Shown piece by piece: positions 43,718 to 51,661 of a stretch of 64,000 nt of DNA. The translations under genes and the position numbers were made by a program. This DNA is from Mucilaginibacter sp. (GTDB lineage Bacteria > Bacteroidota > Bacteroidia > Sphingobacteriales > Sphingobacteriaceae): assembly GCF_028288225.1 (NCBI RefSeq), contig NZ_JAQBOC010000006.1:1-64000 (forward strand), in the 5' to 3' direction. Below the pieces are notes generated by a model. The model saw only the letters and a program-made list of their open reading frames with translations. It was not told the origin of the DNA and made no database searches. The first letter of the stretch is position 1, and every line of letters begins with the position of its first letter.

Positions 43718-44152
43718 ATGTTAGCGCAAAATAACGCCCATCACGCCCGTTACGTAAAAGGATATCACTTTGTACTTAGTGCTTTTCTTCTTATCGGCAC
43801 CATTACAGCCCTGGTAAATTTATATTTACAGTGGGCAGCACATTATGATATGTTGAATTCCATATTAATAGCTCTTCTTTTTATTTGTGGCCTTTTCGTT
43901 TTTTACTACATGCGGCAATTCCCTTTAAGGGCACAAGACAGAGCCATCCGTGCCGAAGAAAGTCTCAGGCATTTTATATTAACGCACAAACCTCTTGACA
44001 GCAGGGTTACCATGAACCAGATTATTGCACTGCGCTTCGCGCCCGACGAGGAGTTTATTGTGCTTGCTGACAGAGCTGCAAAGGAAAATCTGTCCTCTGC
44101 CGAGATTAAAAAAGAAATTAAAAAATGGCGGGCAGACCATCACAGGATGTGA
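43718..44152 (+). CDS. DUF6526-type small membrane protein
   Basis: The 144-residue product has two membrane segments (about residues 16-36 and 46-65) followed by a charged cytoplasmic domain (RQFPLRAQDRAIRAEESLRHFILTHKPLDSRVTMNQIIALRFAPDEEFIVLADRA). The pattern matches the uncharacterised DUF6526 family of Bacteroidota. No catalytic motif is seen. Transcription may start from the duplicated element at 43663-43694 and stop at the hairpin at 44178. Confidence 0.8.
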   Translation: MLAQNNAHHARYVKGYHFVLSAFLLIGTITALVNLYLQWAAHYDMLNSILIALLFICGLFVFYYMRQFPLRAQDRAIRAEESLRHFILTHKPLDSRVTMNQIIALRFAPDEEFIVLADRAAKENLSSAEIKKEIKKWRADHHRM

Positions 44153-44177
44153 TTTGTCAAAAGCCAGAAAACTAAAT

Positions 44178-44225
44178 AAACAAAAAAGGCGTCCGTAAAT
44201 CGTAAATCAGGCGCCTTTTTTGTTT
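44178..44225. terminator. Bidirectional terminator
   Basis: 14-bp arms (AAACAAAAAAGGCG and complement) with a 20-nt loop, between the DUF6526 gene (+) and the repeat lipoprotein gene (-). Confidence 0.75.
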
Positions 44226-44232
44226 ATGATCG

Positions 44233-45822
44233 TTATTGTTGTACCTGTGGTCGTTGAACTTCTTGTTTTACAGGTTCAGGCTTCTTAGCCTCAACCGGTT
44301 TTGGTCGTGGTTGAGTCACAGGCCGTACAACAGGTCTTGGATTCTGCTGACCTTGCTGCGGATTTGGATTTACCTGACCACTATTAGGTCTTGGATTCTG
44401 TTGACCTTGCTGCGGGCTCGGATTTACCTGTCCGTTATTCGGTCTTGGATTCTGCTGACCCTGCGGATTTGGATTTACCTGTCCGTTATTCGGTCTTGGA
44501 TACTGCTGACCCTGCGGATTTGGGTTTACCTGTCCGTTATTCGGTCTTGGATTCTGCTGACCATGCGGATTTGGGTTTACCTGACCAGTATTCGGTCTTG
44601 GATTCTGCTGACCTTGCTGTGGATTGGGGTTTACCTGTCCGTTATTCGGTCTTGGATTTTGATTTCCTTGTCCATTTTCAGGTCTTGGATTTTGCTGTCC
44701 CTGTTGCGGGCTAGGATTTTGGTTATTATCTTGTCCATTACCCGGTCTTGGGTTTTGATTTCCCTGTTGCGGATTTGGATTTACCTGTCCATTATTCGGT
44801 TTTGGGTACTGCTGACCTTGCTGCGGATTTGGATTTACCTGTCCGTTATTTGGTCTTGGGTTTTGATTTCCTTGTCCATTTTCAGGTCTTGGATTTTGCC
44901 GACCCTGTTGCGAATTTGGATTTTGGTTATTACCCTGACCATTGCCTGGCCTTTGGTTTTGTTGGTTAGGGTTTCTATAATCGCCTTGTCCAAAATTTAC
45001 CACACGCTGAGGCACAGGCCTTTTACCACCCTGATCTGTTGGGGTTTGTTTTATAACCGGCCTGTAAACATTCAGCTGGTTATTTGATAATGATTGCCCG
45101 GGTTTATTAATAATACCGATCCTAACGGGCCTTATAGTGGTATTGGTTCTACTTTCAACATCATTAACCCTTGGACCACGATTGTAAGTAAATCCCCGGT
45201 GATTATTTCTGCCATTGCTGTTATTATAGTTGCCGGTGTTTATATTATTTATAATGGTTGTATTATTAATAACAGTTACATTATTCCTAACTATATAATG
45301 ATTAATATTTGCCTGGTTAATGTGCCCTGCCTGTACATAATTCCAGTCCTCATTTCTTGGTCTCCAATTAGCATTATAACCAACATTAGGAGGCAATGGT
45401 GCCCATCCGTAATAGTCACCACTCTGGCCCCAGGTTACCCATGCAGGCGCCCACTCGTTCCCCGGCATCCACATCCATCCGTAACCACCATCGTAAAACC
45501 ATCTGCCATAGTGGAAGGGTGCCCATCCCCAGCTGTAGTTTGATACCCAGGTCCAGCCTTCATCACTGTAAACCCAATTACCATCGGTATCATAGGGCCT
45601 AAAATTCTCATCAACATTTGGCTGCCATACGTAACCATAATCCGGGTAATCTATCCATTGCCCATAAGGACTAAGCTCGTCATAAAATACCTGGTCTGTT
45701 ACCGGCTGTTGGGCGTATTGTGACTGGTCATCATAAACCGGCTGGGGATTACTGGTGTATATTATTGGTGAGCAGGAACTTAAAATTACTGCTACCGGTA
45801 GTATGTAAAATATTTTTTTCAT
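44233..45822 (-). CDS. DUF6600-type Trp/Tyr-rich lipoprotein with a long Pro/Gln/Asn repeat tail
   Basis: The 529-residue product has lipobox LSSC (Cys17), a Trp/Tyr/Gly-rich domain (about 46-165: YGQWIDYPDYGYVWQP, WAPFHYGRWFYDGGYGWMWMP) like DUF6600/YXWGXW proteins, and an Asn-rich region. A low-complexity tail at about 284-498 follows, built from NPRPNNGQVNPNPQQGQQ-like units (roughly 12 to 15 imperfect copies), then a Pro/Lys/Val end. It is presumably a surface or envelope protein with an extended sticky or spacer tail. The unit count could change by slippage. The complementary strand is open for 283 codons across the repeat, a side effect of its composition. Confidence 0.85.
   Translation of the reverse strand: MKKIFYILPVAVILSSCSPIIYTSNPQPVYDDQSQYAQQPVTDQVFYDELSPYGQWIDYPDYGYVWQPNVDENFRPYDTDGNWVYSDEGWTWVSNYSWGWAPFHYGRWFYDGGYGWMWMPGNEWAPAWVTWGQSGDYYGWAPLPPNVGYNANWRPRNEDWNYVQAGHINQANINHYIVRNNVTVINNTTIINNINTGNYNNSNGRNNHRGFTYNRGPRVNDVESRTNTTIRPVRIGIINKPGQSLSNNQLNVYRPVIKQTPTDQGGKRPVPQRVVNFGQGDYRNPNQQNQRPGNGQGNNQNPNSQQGRQNPRPENGQGNQNPRPNNGQVNPNPQQGQQYPKPNNGQVNPNPQQGNQNPRPGNGQDNNQNPSPQQGQQNPRPENGQGNQNPRPNNGQVNPNPQQGQQNPRPNTGQVNPNPHGQQNPRPNNGQVNPNPQGQQYPRPNNGQVNPNPQGQQNPRPNNGQVNPSPQQGQQNPRPNSGQVNPNPQQGQQNPRPVVRPVTQPRPKPVEAKKPEPVKQEVQRPQVQQ
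44345..44985. repeat. Coding tandem repeat, units of about 48-54 bp
   Basis: This stretch encodes the Pro/Gln/Asn repeat tail of the DUF6600-type lipoprotein. Units are close to multiples of 3, so copy changes keep frame. Confidence 0.7.
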
Positions 45823-45921
45823 GACAAGAACTGTTTAATATGTATATAATAATTCCATATACATATGACAGGCGCAAAATTATTAAGTTTAATGGCAGCT
45901 AATAATTATTATTCATATTAA

Positions 45922-46068
45922 TAGTTGATTGAGTTAGATTAGGTTGATTGAGTTGGATTCAGTTTTTACTTGGTCCGAATGCCCGAAAGAGACTCCTTAT
46001 TAATAATTAAATAACCACTCATTAGTCAACTTAATCAACCCATTAAACCTAATCTAACTCAATCAACC
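45922..46068. repeat. Word-repeat element (TTGATTGAG/TAGATTAGG type) with inverted arms
   Basis: Left arm 45922-45961 repeats GTTGATTGAG and TTAGATTAGG; right arm 46025-46068 has the complements (CTTAATCAACC, CCTAATCTAACTCAATCAACC). Same family as 13994-14077. It lies between the repeat lipoprotein start and the DUF1761 stop. Confidence 0.7.
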
Positions 46069-46075
46069 CTAAAGA

Positions 46076-46489
46076 TCACCTCCACACTCCAATAATAGCT
46101 CCCATTAAAGTAAGTGATACAAGACTGTAACCGCCGTTTATAAATATGTAGCGCCAGCTCTTTAATTCAAATAAACTATGAATGGCAATGGCGCTAAATG
46201 TCCAGATTCCCGCTAAAAAACCTGCTTCTGCACCCCAAGCCACAGTGGTTTTACCGGCACATGAATCTGCAAGAAACAGCCCCAGGTTTACCGCCATAAT
46301 GAGTGAAAAAACTGCTGTAAAGCCAAATATTTTGCCTTTGTTGCCTGTTTGAATCTGTTCCATGGTTAGGTTGCTGTCTGTCATCCAGGCATTGCCAAAT
46401 AAAGGCTTTGAATACCAAATCCCTCCTATCATAAATGCTGATAACCCTGCTACAATTATAGCAAGCCAGTTAATGTGTGAAATGTCCAT
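46076..46489 (-). CDS. DUF1761-domain membrane protein
   Basis: The 137-residue product has four membrane segments and the DUF1761 N-terminal motif (INWLAIIVAGLSAFMIGGIWYSKPLFGNAWM). Function of the family is unknown. The stop lies 8 bp from the right arm of a word-repeat element. A single transcriptional unit is likely, because the DUF3892 gene on the same strand is 171 bp upstream. Confidence 0.87.
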   Translation of the reverse strand: MDISHINWLAIIVAGLSAFMIGGIWYSKPLFGNAWMTDSNLTMEQIQTGNKGKIFGFTAVFSLIMAVNLGLFLADSCAGKTTVAWGAEAGFLAGIWTFSAIAIHSLFELKSWRYIFINGGYSLVSLTLMGAIIGVWR

Positions 46490-46660
46490 TGTTTAAATAT
46501 TTAAGTTTCAATAAATATAATAATATATTATACCTAAGTCAAAAGTTTAAGTGGCATACTTAAATTGTTCTTATAATTTAATTGCCATTAAATTATAAGA
46601 AATAGGAGTTGAAATAGAGCGAAATTTTTGGTTGATGCTTATAAGATTAGCTTAAGCAGT

Positions 46661-46960
46661 TTATTTTTCCTCACATTGTGGCAATAATAAAAGATTGTCT
46701 GTTATAGTTTCATCAACAACGGTTTTAACATATTTATTCCCCCGCGGGCAAACTGCAGGTATAAGGTAGGTTTTTTTTCCCTTAGTATCAGTAATATAAG
46801 CCTCGCCGTTACCTTCCTTTATCCAGTCATGCATCAGCGTTCGTTCGGTTACACCGTTTACGTTTATCCGTTCATTAATCCATTCAAAATGATCAATCTC
46901 TAAATAAGGGTTATCGTTACTGTCCTCATCCTTTTTAATGCAAATTATTCTTACGGCCAT
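46661..46960 (-). CDS. DUF3892-domain protein
   Basis: The 99-residue product matches the small uncharacterised DUF3892 family: MAVRIICIKKDEDSNDNPYLEIDHFEWINE and a terminal region with TYLIPAVCPRGNKYVKTVVDETITDNLLLLPQC. It has no signal peptide or membrane segment. Two Cys (in AVCPRG and PQCEEK) near the end might bind metal or form a disulfide. No function can be inferred from neighbours. Confidence 0.85.
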   Translation of the reverse strand: MAVRIICIKKDEDSNDNPYLEIDHFEWINERINVNGVTERTLMHDWIKEGNGEAYITDTKGKKTYLIPAVCPRGNKYVKTVVDETITDNLLLLPQCEEK

Positions 46961-47173
46961 TTTCGTCGTGTTAGTTAATCAGGTGCGGTAAAAATAAATC
47001 AAAGAGCTTAACAAGTATTGAGTATTTCCACCTGTTTTGATGCGTAAAACTACGTATTGTACCGGGTTGTAAACATTTGTTTTAATTTAATGGATATAAA
47101 TTATTCCCGCGGGCAACCTTTTCTACTCACCATCCGTGATACTATAAACAACATTTAATTAAATACCTATCTC

Positions 47174-47533
47174 ATGAAAAGGAAATTCATTTATTTATCG
47201 CTGGTAGTTTTAGCTTGCATATCATTAATTTACAGCTGTTCATCAAACAAAGCAAAAGTAAACCCTACGCCCTCTACCCCTGCTGCTACAGTGGCTATAC
47301 AAAATTTTGCATTTGTGCCGGCAACTGTAAACATTAAGGTTGGGAACTCTGTAACCTGGACAAACATGGATACCGCACCCCATACAGCAACTGACCTGGC
47401 AAATGCATTTGATAGTGGTAGCCTTGCAACCGGTGAAACTTTTAATTTCACATTTAATACGGCGGGTACTTATACCTATCACTGCCTCATCCATTCAATG
47501 ATGAAAAATGCGACAGTGATTGTAAGTAACTAA
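47174..47533 (+). CDS. Plastocyanin/azurin-like cupredoxin lipoprotein
   Basis: The 119-residue product has a lipobox IYSC (Cys22), a Pro/Thr spacer and one cupredoxin domain (about 38-119). The type 1 copper ligands are visible: His70 in APHTATD, Cys104 and His107 in YHCLIHSMM, and a Met at 109 or 110. It would be an envelope electron carrier or copper-binding protein, anchored by lipid. No obvious redox partner adjoins it. The copper pump is 34 kb away. Confidence 0.93.
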   Translation: MKRKFIYLSLVVLACISLIYSCSSNKAKVNPTPSTPAATVAIQNFAFVPATVNIKVGNSVTWTNMDTAPHTATDLANAFDSGSLATGETFNFTFNTAGTYTYHCLIHSMMKNATVIVSN

Positions 47534-47568
47534 TTTGAAAGTTTTTGTTAAGGTATAATAATGATGAG

Positions 47569-47600
47569 AGGCACTGTGGCTTTACCGCGGTGCCCTTTTA
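47569..47600. terminator. Terminator between the cupredoxin and LytTR genes
   Basis: Imperfect stem around GGCAC and GTGCC (with one wobble pair and a mismatch) followed by TTTTATTTTT; suits the + strand gene and possibly the converging operon. Confidence 0.6.
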
Positions 47601-47608
47601 TTTTTAAT

Positions 47609-48295
47609 TTATTGCTTCACCTTCCGCATCAAATCATCCCTTAAATTCATTGATACCGGGATCTTTGTTCCATCAATCAGAACCTGGTTCCGCTCTATCT
47701 TTTCTATTTTGGCAATAGCAACAATATATGATTTATGTACCTTTTGAAAAGCATCCTGTGGCAATTTGTCCAGCAATTCGGTCAATGTCATCCGGGTTAG
47801 GGTACGTTTTTCGCCTTCATAAATGCTCAGGTAATTATCACCTGCTTCAATGTATGTTATTTTCGATGGATCAATTTTTACCAGGTTATACCCATCCTTT
47901 ACAAAAAGGCCACTATTTAAGCCCTGCTGTTTGTTTTCGGCCATTATCCTTTCATTAACCAAAGCACAGGCCTGCAACAGGCGACTTAAACTAATTGGCT
48001 TTAGCAGGTAATCGGTAGCTGCAAGATCAAAACCTTTAACTGCATATTCAGGATAAGCTGTAGTAAATACAATGTGTGCCTGCTTTGGTATCAATGCGGC
48101 AAACTCAATCCCGGTTAAATCCGGCATCCTAATGTCTAAAAACACAAGATCAACTTTATTTTGCTGCAAAAAAGCCAATGCATCAGTCGTGCTTACAAAC
48201 GTTGCCTTCAGATCTAAAAACGGAACCTTCTCTGCATGTGTTTTAAGCACATCCAATGCAATCGGCTCATCATCTATAGCTATCGCGCTTATCAT
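47609..48295 (-). CDS. LytTR-family response regulator
   Basis: The 228-residue product has a receiver domain (1-115) with acidic pocket Asp8/Asp9, phosphoacceptor Asp54 (VFLDIRMPD) and Lys in YLLKPIS, then a LytTR DNA-binding domain (about 130-228, with ITYIEAGDNYLSIY and FQKVHKSYIVAIAKIEKIERNQVLI). It is paired with the LytS/YehU-type kinase two genes upstream. Its start codon overlaps the TAA of the thioredoxin gene by one base, so the three are one operon. Confidence 0.94.
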   Translation of the reverse strand: MISAIAIDDEPIALDVLKTHAEKVPFLDLKATFVSTTDALAFLQQNKVDLVFLDIRMPDLTGIEFAALIPKQAHIVFTTAYPEYAVKGFDLAATDYLLKPISLSRLLQACALVNERIMAENKQQGLNSGLFVKDGYNLVKIDPSKITYIEAGDNYLSIYEGEKRTLTRMTLTELLDKLPQDAFQKVHKSYIVAIAKIEKIERNQVLIDGTKIPVSMNLRDDLMRKVKQ

Positions 48296-49437
48296 TATTT
48301 ATCCCCGGCTTGTTCCAGTTGTTTCTTTAATTCTCCGGGTTCAATATTTTTTGCAATTACCCTGCCTTTTGGATCTATCAGCACGTTTTGCGGGATGGCT
48401 TTAATACCATATTGTTTTATTACCGTATTATCCCAGTGCTTTAAGTCTGATACCTGAGGCCATGTTAAGCCATCATCTTTAATGGCCTTTAGCCATGCTG
48501 CTTTTGTATCATGCCCATCAAGCGATACACCCAATATAGTAAAGTTTTTACCTTTTACCTGTTTAAAAGCCTTCACCCATTTCGGGTTTTCAAACCGGCA
48601 TGGCCCGCACCATGATGCCCAAAAATCAATCAGCACAAATTTGCCCCGAAATGATGTAAGCTTAACCGGCCGGCCTTTCACATCATTTTGGGTAAAGTTG
48701 GGTGCTATGGAACCCACAACCACCTTGCTTTCTAACAGCATCTTAAACTGTGCGCCCGTTTTGCCATTTCGCAAACCAACATCTATTTTTTTAAATAAAG
48801 GGTTTATTTCGGCGGTATCCGGGAAGGCTCCGGCATAGTCAATAAGCGTTACAAGCGCTATGTAGCTTTTAGGATTTTGCTGAATGAACTTTTTCAACAA
48901 CGGCCGGCGGGCGGCTTTAAGACTGTCATCATAGGCTACATAGGCCTTTTCGGCCGCCGGTGTGTGTAATTTTTGCATTTGGGCCGACAAGTGATAAAGT
49001 TTGTGCTCAGCATTTACACCAATTAGTACCTTCAATCTTGTATAATCCTGGTTAACCTGCGAATTGGTAAAAACCGCCGTCGAAACAGAATCTTTCAACT
49101 TTAACGCGATGTTACCGGGCTGCATATAAAGTTTCAAGGCGTCAATTTCGTCAACAGGGATTTTAAGCAGCCTTTTCAGGCCGATGCCTCTATGGTCCAT
49201 TAACAGCGTTGCAAATAGTACATCTTTCCAGGTTCCCTTAACCTCGAATTGCCGGTTAACAACCGCGGCAGAATCAACGTATTTTTGCCCTTCGAACTGG
49301 TAAAGCAAATACACTTTTGAAGCCTTGCCCGATTGGCCCATATTGCCGGTGATTGTAAATCCGAGGGGCGCCTGGGCCATTAATTTATCGCTGAATTGTG
49401 TGCATAAGACAGCGATTATTAATATTATCTTTTTCAT
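48295..49437 (-). CDS. TlpA/thioredoxin-like exported protein with DUF4369-like N-domain
   Basis: The 380-residue product has a signal peptide (MKKIILIIAVLCTQFSDKLMAQ), a beta-rich DUF4369-type N-terminal domain (about 25-130), a helical linker, and a thioredoxin domain (about 240-380) with the active site WCGPC (Cys277, Cys280). Such proteins reduce or isomerise disulfides in the periplasm. It sits exactly between the kinase (16 bp upstream) and the regulator (1-bp overlap downstream), so it is translated with them and may be part of the signal pathway. Confidence 0.93.
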   Translation of the reverse strand: MKKIILIIAVLCTQFSDKLMAQAPLGFTITGNMGQSGKASKVYLLYQFEGQKYVDSAAVVNRQFEVKGTWKDVLFATLLMDHRGIGLKRLLKIPVDEIDALKLYMQPGNIALKLKDSVSTAVFTNSQVNQDYTRLKVLIGVNAEHKLYHLSAQMQKLHTPAAEKAYVAYDDSLKAARRPLLKKFIQQNPKSYIALVTLIDYAGAFPDTAEINPLFKKIDVGLRNGKTGAQFKMLLESKVVVGSIAPNFTQNDVKGRPVKLTSFRGKFVLIDFWASWCGPCRFENPKWVKAFKQVKGKNFTILGVSLDGHDTKAAWLKAIKDDGLTWPQVSDLKHWDNTVIKQYGIKAIPQNVLIDPKGRVIAKNIEPGELKKQLEQAGDK

Positions 49438-49453
49438 AATGATATTGGTTTAG

Positions 49454-50518
49454 TTAGATTACAATTGAAAGATTAACCCTGAATGTATTCCTGTCGTTTT
49501 GGACAGAAAGCTGGTGCAGGCCCGGGTACAACATTTGAAGGCGCTGCGTCACGTTTGATATGCCCAGGCCTGAACCTTTCTCTGCATTGACGCTTGAAAA
49601 AACACTATTTTCAATAATCATGATAAGTTGATGCTCCTTAACGTAAATATTAAGGTTAATGTTGCTGGGCTTATCCATGCTGATGCCATACTTCCATGCG
49701 TTTTCTATCAGCGGGATCAGGAGCATCGGAGCTATCTTGTATTTTATATCTGGATGTTTTATCTCTATATTAATAGCTATGTTATCTTTTTGAGGAATTC
49801 TCAGTTTTTGCAGTTCAAGATAATTTTCAACAAACTTTAATTCTGTTTCCAGGCTGATAAAATTCTCTTTTATACCATCCATATTATAACGCATCATATC
49901 TGATAGCAACTCAATAGCCCCGGCTGTCTTCACTGCCTTTTCATTTAGCGCCATGCCATAAAGGTTGTTAAGTGTATTAAAAAAAAAATGCGGATTGATC
50001 TGTGCCTTTAATAAATGCAACTCACTCTCTGATTTTTTTTGATAAAACTTTATCCATTGATAGCGCTCATAAAAGAAATTATATAATACAGCATATCCAG
50101 CAATATAGGCTATTATAAACAGCGCCGCCTCGATAAATTGAGCTAGTATGGGATAAAAAACATAATGCCTGGTGAAAATCAGGCTTACTGCACCTCCGGT
50201 AATCCCCAGGCAAATGCTGCTAAAAACAAACCATACTAAATTTTTTCGTTGAAAAACAAACCGGAAGTTTACTTCGGCCAAAAAAGCCAGCAGTAAGATC
50301 CATAAACATAAAGGCTGATTTATATTGTGATTGATAAAATTATCCAAAAAGCTTACCGGTGAGCCATCCTTATTAACGGTATAAGCCAGGTCGAGCTTTA
50401 CTTTATAGATGTACTCAAACCAGCTCCAGATATTTACTATTAACCAAACTGTAATAACATGCAGCAGGAACCTTTTAACAAAGCTATAGATCGTTAATCT
50501 TGTAATTGACTCTTCCAT
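49454..50518 (-). CDS. LytS/YehU-family membrane sensor histidine kinase
   Basis: The 354-residue kinase has four membrane segments (about 20-35, 69-84, 96-115, 125-147) without a large periplasmic domain, then a His_kinase-type dimerisation segment with the phosphoacceptor His177 (QINPHFFFNTLNNLYG) and an ATPase domain with N-box IPLIENAWKYG and GSGLGISNVTQRL. It should phosphorylate the LytTR regulator encoded two genes downstream. The small sensing region suggests it detects a membrane or redox state. Confidence 0.94.
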   Translation of the reverse strand: MEESITRLTIYSFVKRFLLHVITVWLIVNIWSWFEYIYKVKLDLAYTVNKDGSPVSFLDNFINHNINQPLCLWILLLAFLAEVNFRFVFQRKNLVWFVFSSICLGITGGAVSLIFTRHYVFYPILAQFIEAALFIIAYIAGYAVLYNFFYERYQWIKFYQKKSESELHLLKAQINPHFFFNTLNNLYGMALNEKAVKTAGAIELLSDMMRYNMDGIKENFISLETELKFVENYLELQKLRIPQKDNIAINIEIKHPDIKYKIAPMLLIPLIENAWKYGISMDKPSNINLNIYVKEHQLIMIIENSVFSSVNAEKGSGLGISNVTQRLQMLYPGLHQLSVQNDRNTFRVNLSIVI

Positions 50519-50624
50519 TTTTTATTTGCTTACTCAAATGAAAGAGGATTTTTTGACCCGGTAAAATAAATGAGCTGAAAGTACTGAACTTTGGGGTGAA
50601 ATGAGGGATATATCTGTATGGATT

Positions 50625-50653
50625 GGGTTGCCGCGCTACCGCTCAGTAATGAC
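50625..50653. repeat. REP-like GC-rich element
   Basis: GGGTTGCCGCGCTACCGCTC followed by AGTAATGAC, with CGCTACCGC/GCGG-type internal complementarity; resembles dispersed intergenic GTCATTGCGAGC-type repeats of Bacteroidota. Single copy in the window. Confidence 0.4.
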
Positions 50654-50751
50654 AAAAACTTAATAGGAATTCAAAAATTAACGAAAAGGTGTCTTTTATA
50701 AATTGAATTCTGAAAATTCTTTAATTCGGTGAATTTTGATTCAGACAATAA

Positions 50752-51105
50752 TCAGCCCATAAAAAACTGCTGGGTCACAATTTTTCCATTATCAACTTTA
50801 TAAACGCAAAGCTCTTCAAGCAGTTTGCTTTCCTGCCCTTTAACGGTAAAATGTATTGACATAATTACACTAAAATAACTGCCTGCAAAAAGTGCTTCAG
50901 ACATTTTAATATCGTGGATTTCTACATTTGCAAGAAACTGTTTTTCTCTTTCAATTAAATTATGAAGCCCGGTAAAAGGCTCATTTTTATAATTGGGGTC
51001 AATACTCACCGCATTATCGTCATATAATTCAGTATAGGCTTCAACAAATTTAAGTTCAGTGCATAACGATGTTAGTCGATTGGCGATTTCAGGTATAGTG
51101 TTCAT
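50752..51105 (-). CDS. SnoaL/NTF2-like small protein
   Basis: From the ATG at 51105 the product is 117 residues. Helix-strand pattern and motifs such as AYTELYDDNAVSIDPNYKNEPFTGLHNLIEREKQFL and VCVYKVDNGKIVTQQFFM suit an NTF2-like cone fold (SnoaL-like), used as an enzyme or ligand-binding domain. A longer frame begins at 51144, but that start has no ribosome-binding sequence, while the chosen ATG is preceded by AAAAGA. Function unknown. Confidence 0.8.
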   Translation of the reverse strand: MNTIPEIANRLTSLCTELKFVEAYTELYDDNAVSIDPNYKNEPFTGLHNLIEREKQFLANVEIHDIKMSEALFAGSYFSVIMSIHFTVKGQESKLLEELCVYKVDNGKIVTQQFFMG

Positions 51106-51661
51106 TCTTTTGAAAGCATCTCTTATGACACTGACTAACGTCAATGATAAACGAATGTTTACTACTTCAGTTATTTAAAGCCAAGAATGATACAGAAATG
51201 ATATAACAAAGAAGTCTTTAACTGATCTTATACAAAACATGTTGTTTTAATACATGCCCGTTTTCAATGGATGGATGTTCAAAAAACCGAAAGAAAAGAC
51301 AACAATCAGTTTATCGGATTTTCTATAAATATTTCTTTCATACGCTTTCAATTACAATTGTCGTTACTAATAGGTATTAAAGTGAAAAAAAATAAATTTT
51401 TAAAGGATAATCTCTTGTAATACCTCATTTCCTCATTGTATATGGATTTAGTAGAAGTTAATGAATAATCAAATTACAACAATTCATAGTGTCAATTTAT
51501 AAAACTAACACCATAAAGTATATTTTATTAACAATTTAATAATTTAACGCATTATAAATATCAGGTTATTTAGAAAAATTTAAAAATTTTAAGATATTTT
51601 CAATTTAAACTCACATTCTGTAACTTCGTAGTTGCACCATTTATAAACTTTTATTAATACA
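51106..51661. other. AT-rich interval with the gltB promoter region
   Basis: 556 bases without a gene. TAACTTCG at 51621-51628 is a near match to TAnnTTTG about 35 nt before the gltB ATG. No riboswitch or sRNA recognised. Confidence 0.4.

Noticed and set aside
42703..43719. Longer aldo/keto reductase start at 43719
   Set aside because: It adds 51 unlikely residues and runs through the divergent promoter region and the tandem duplication; the ATG at 43566 matches the family N-terminus.
44236..45087. Long + strand open frame (283 codons) opposite the repeat lipoprotein gene
   Set aside because: It is a by-product of the repeat DNA: low-complexity Leu/Ile/Trp/Arg product, no start context, and the minus-strand frame has a lipobox and DUF6600 features.
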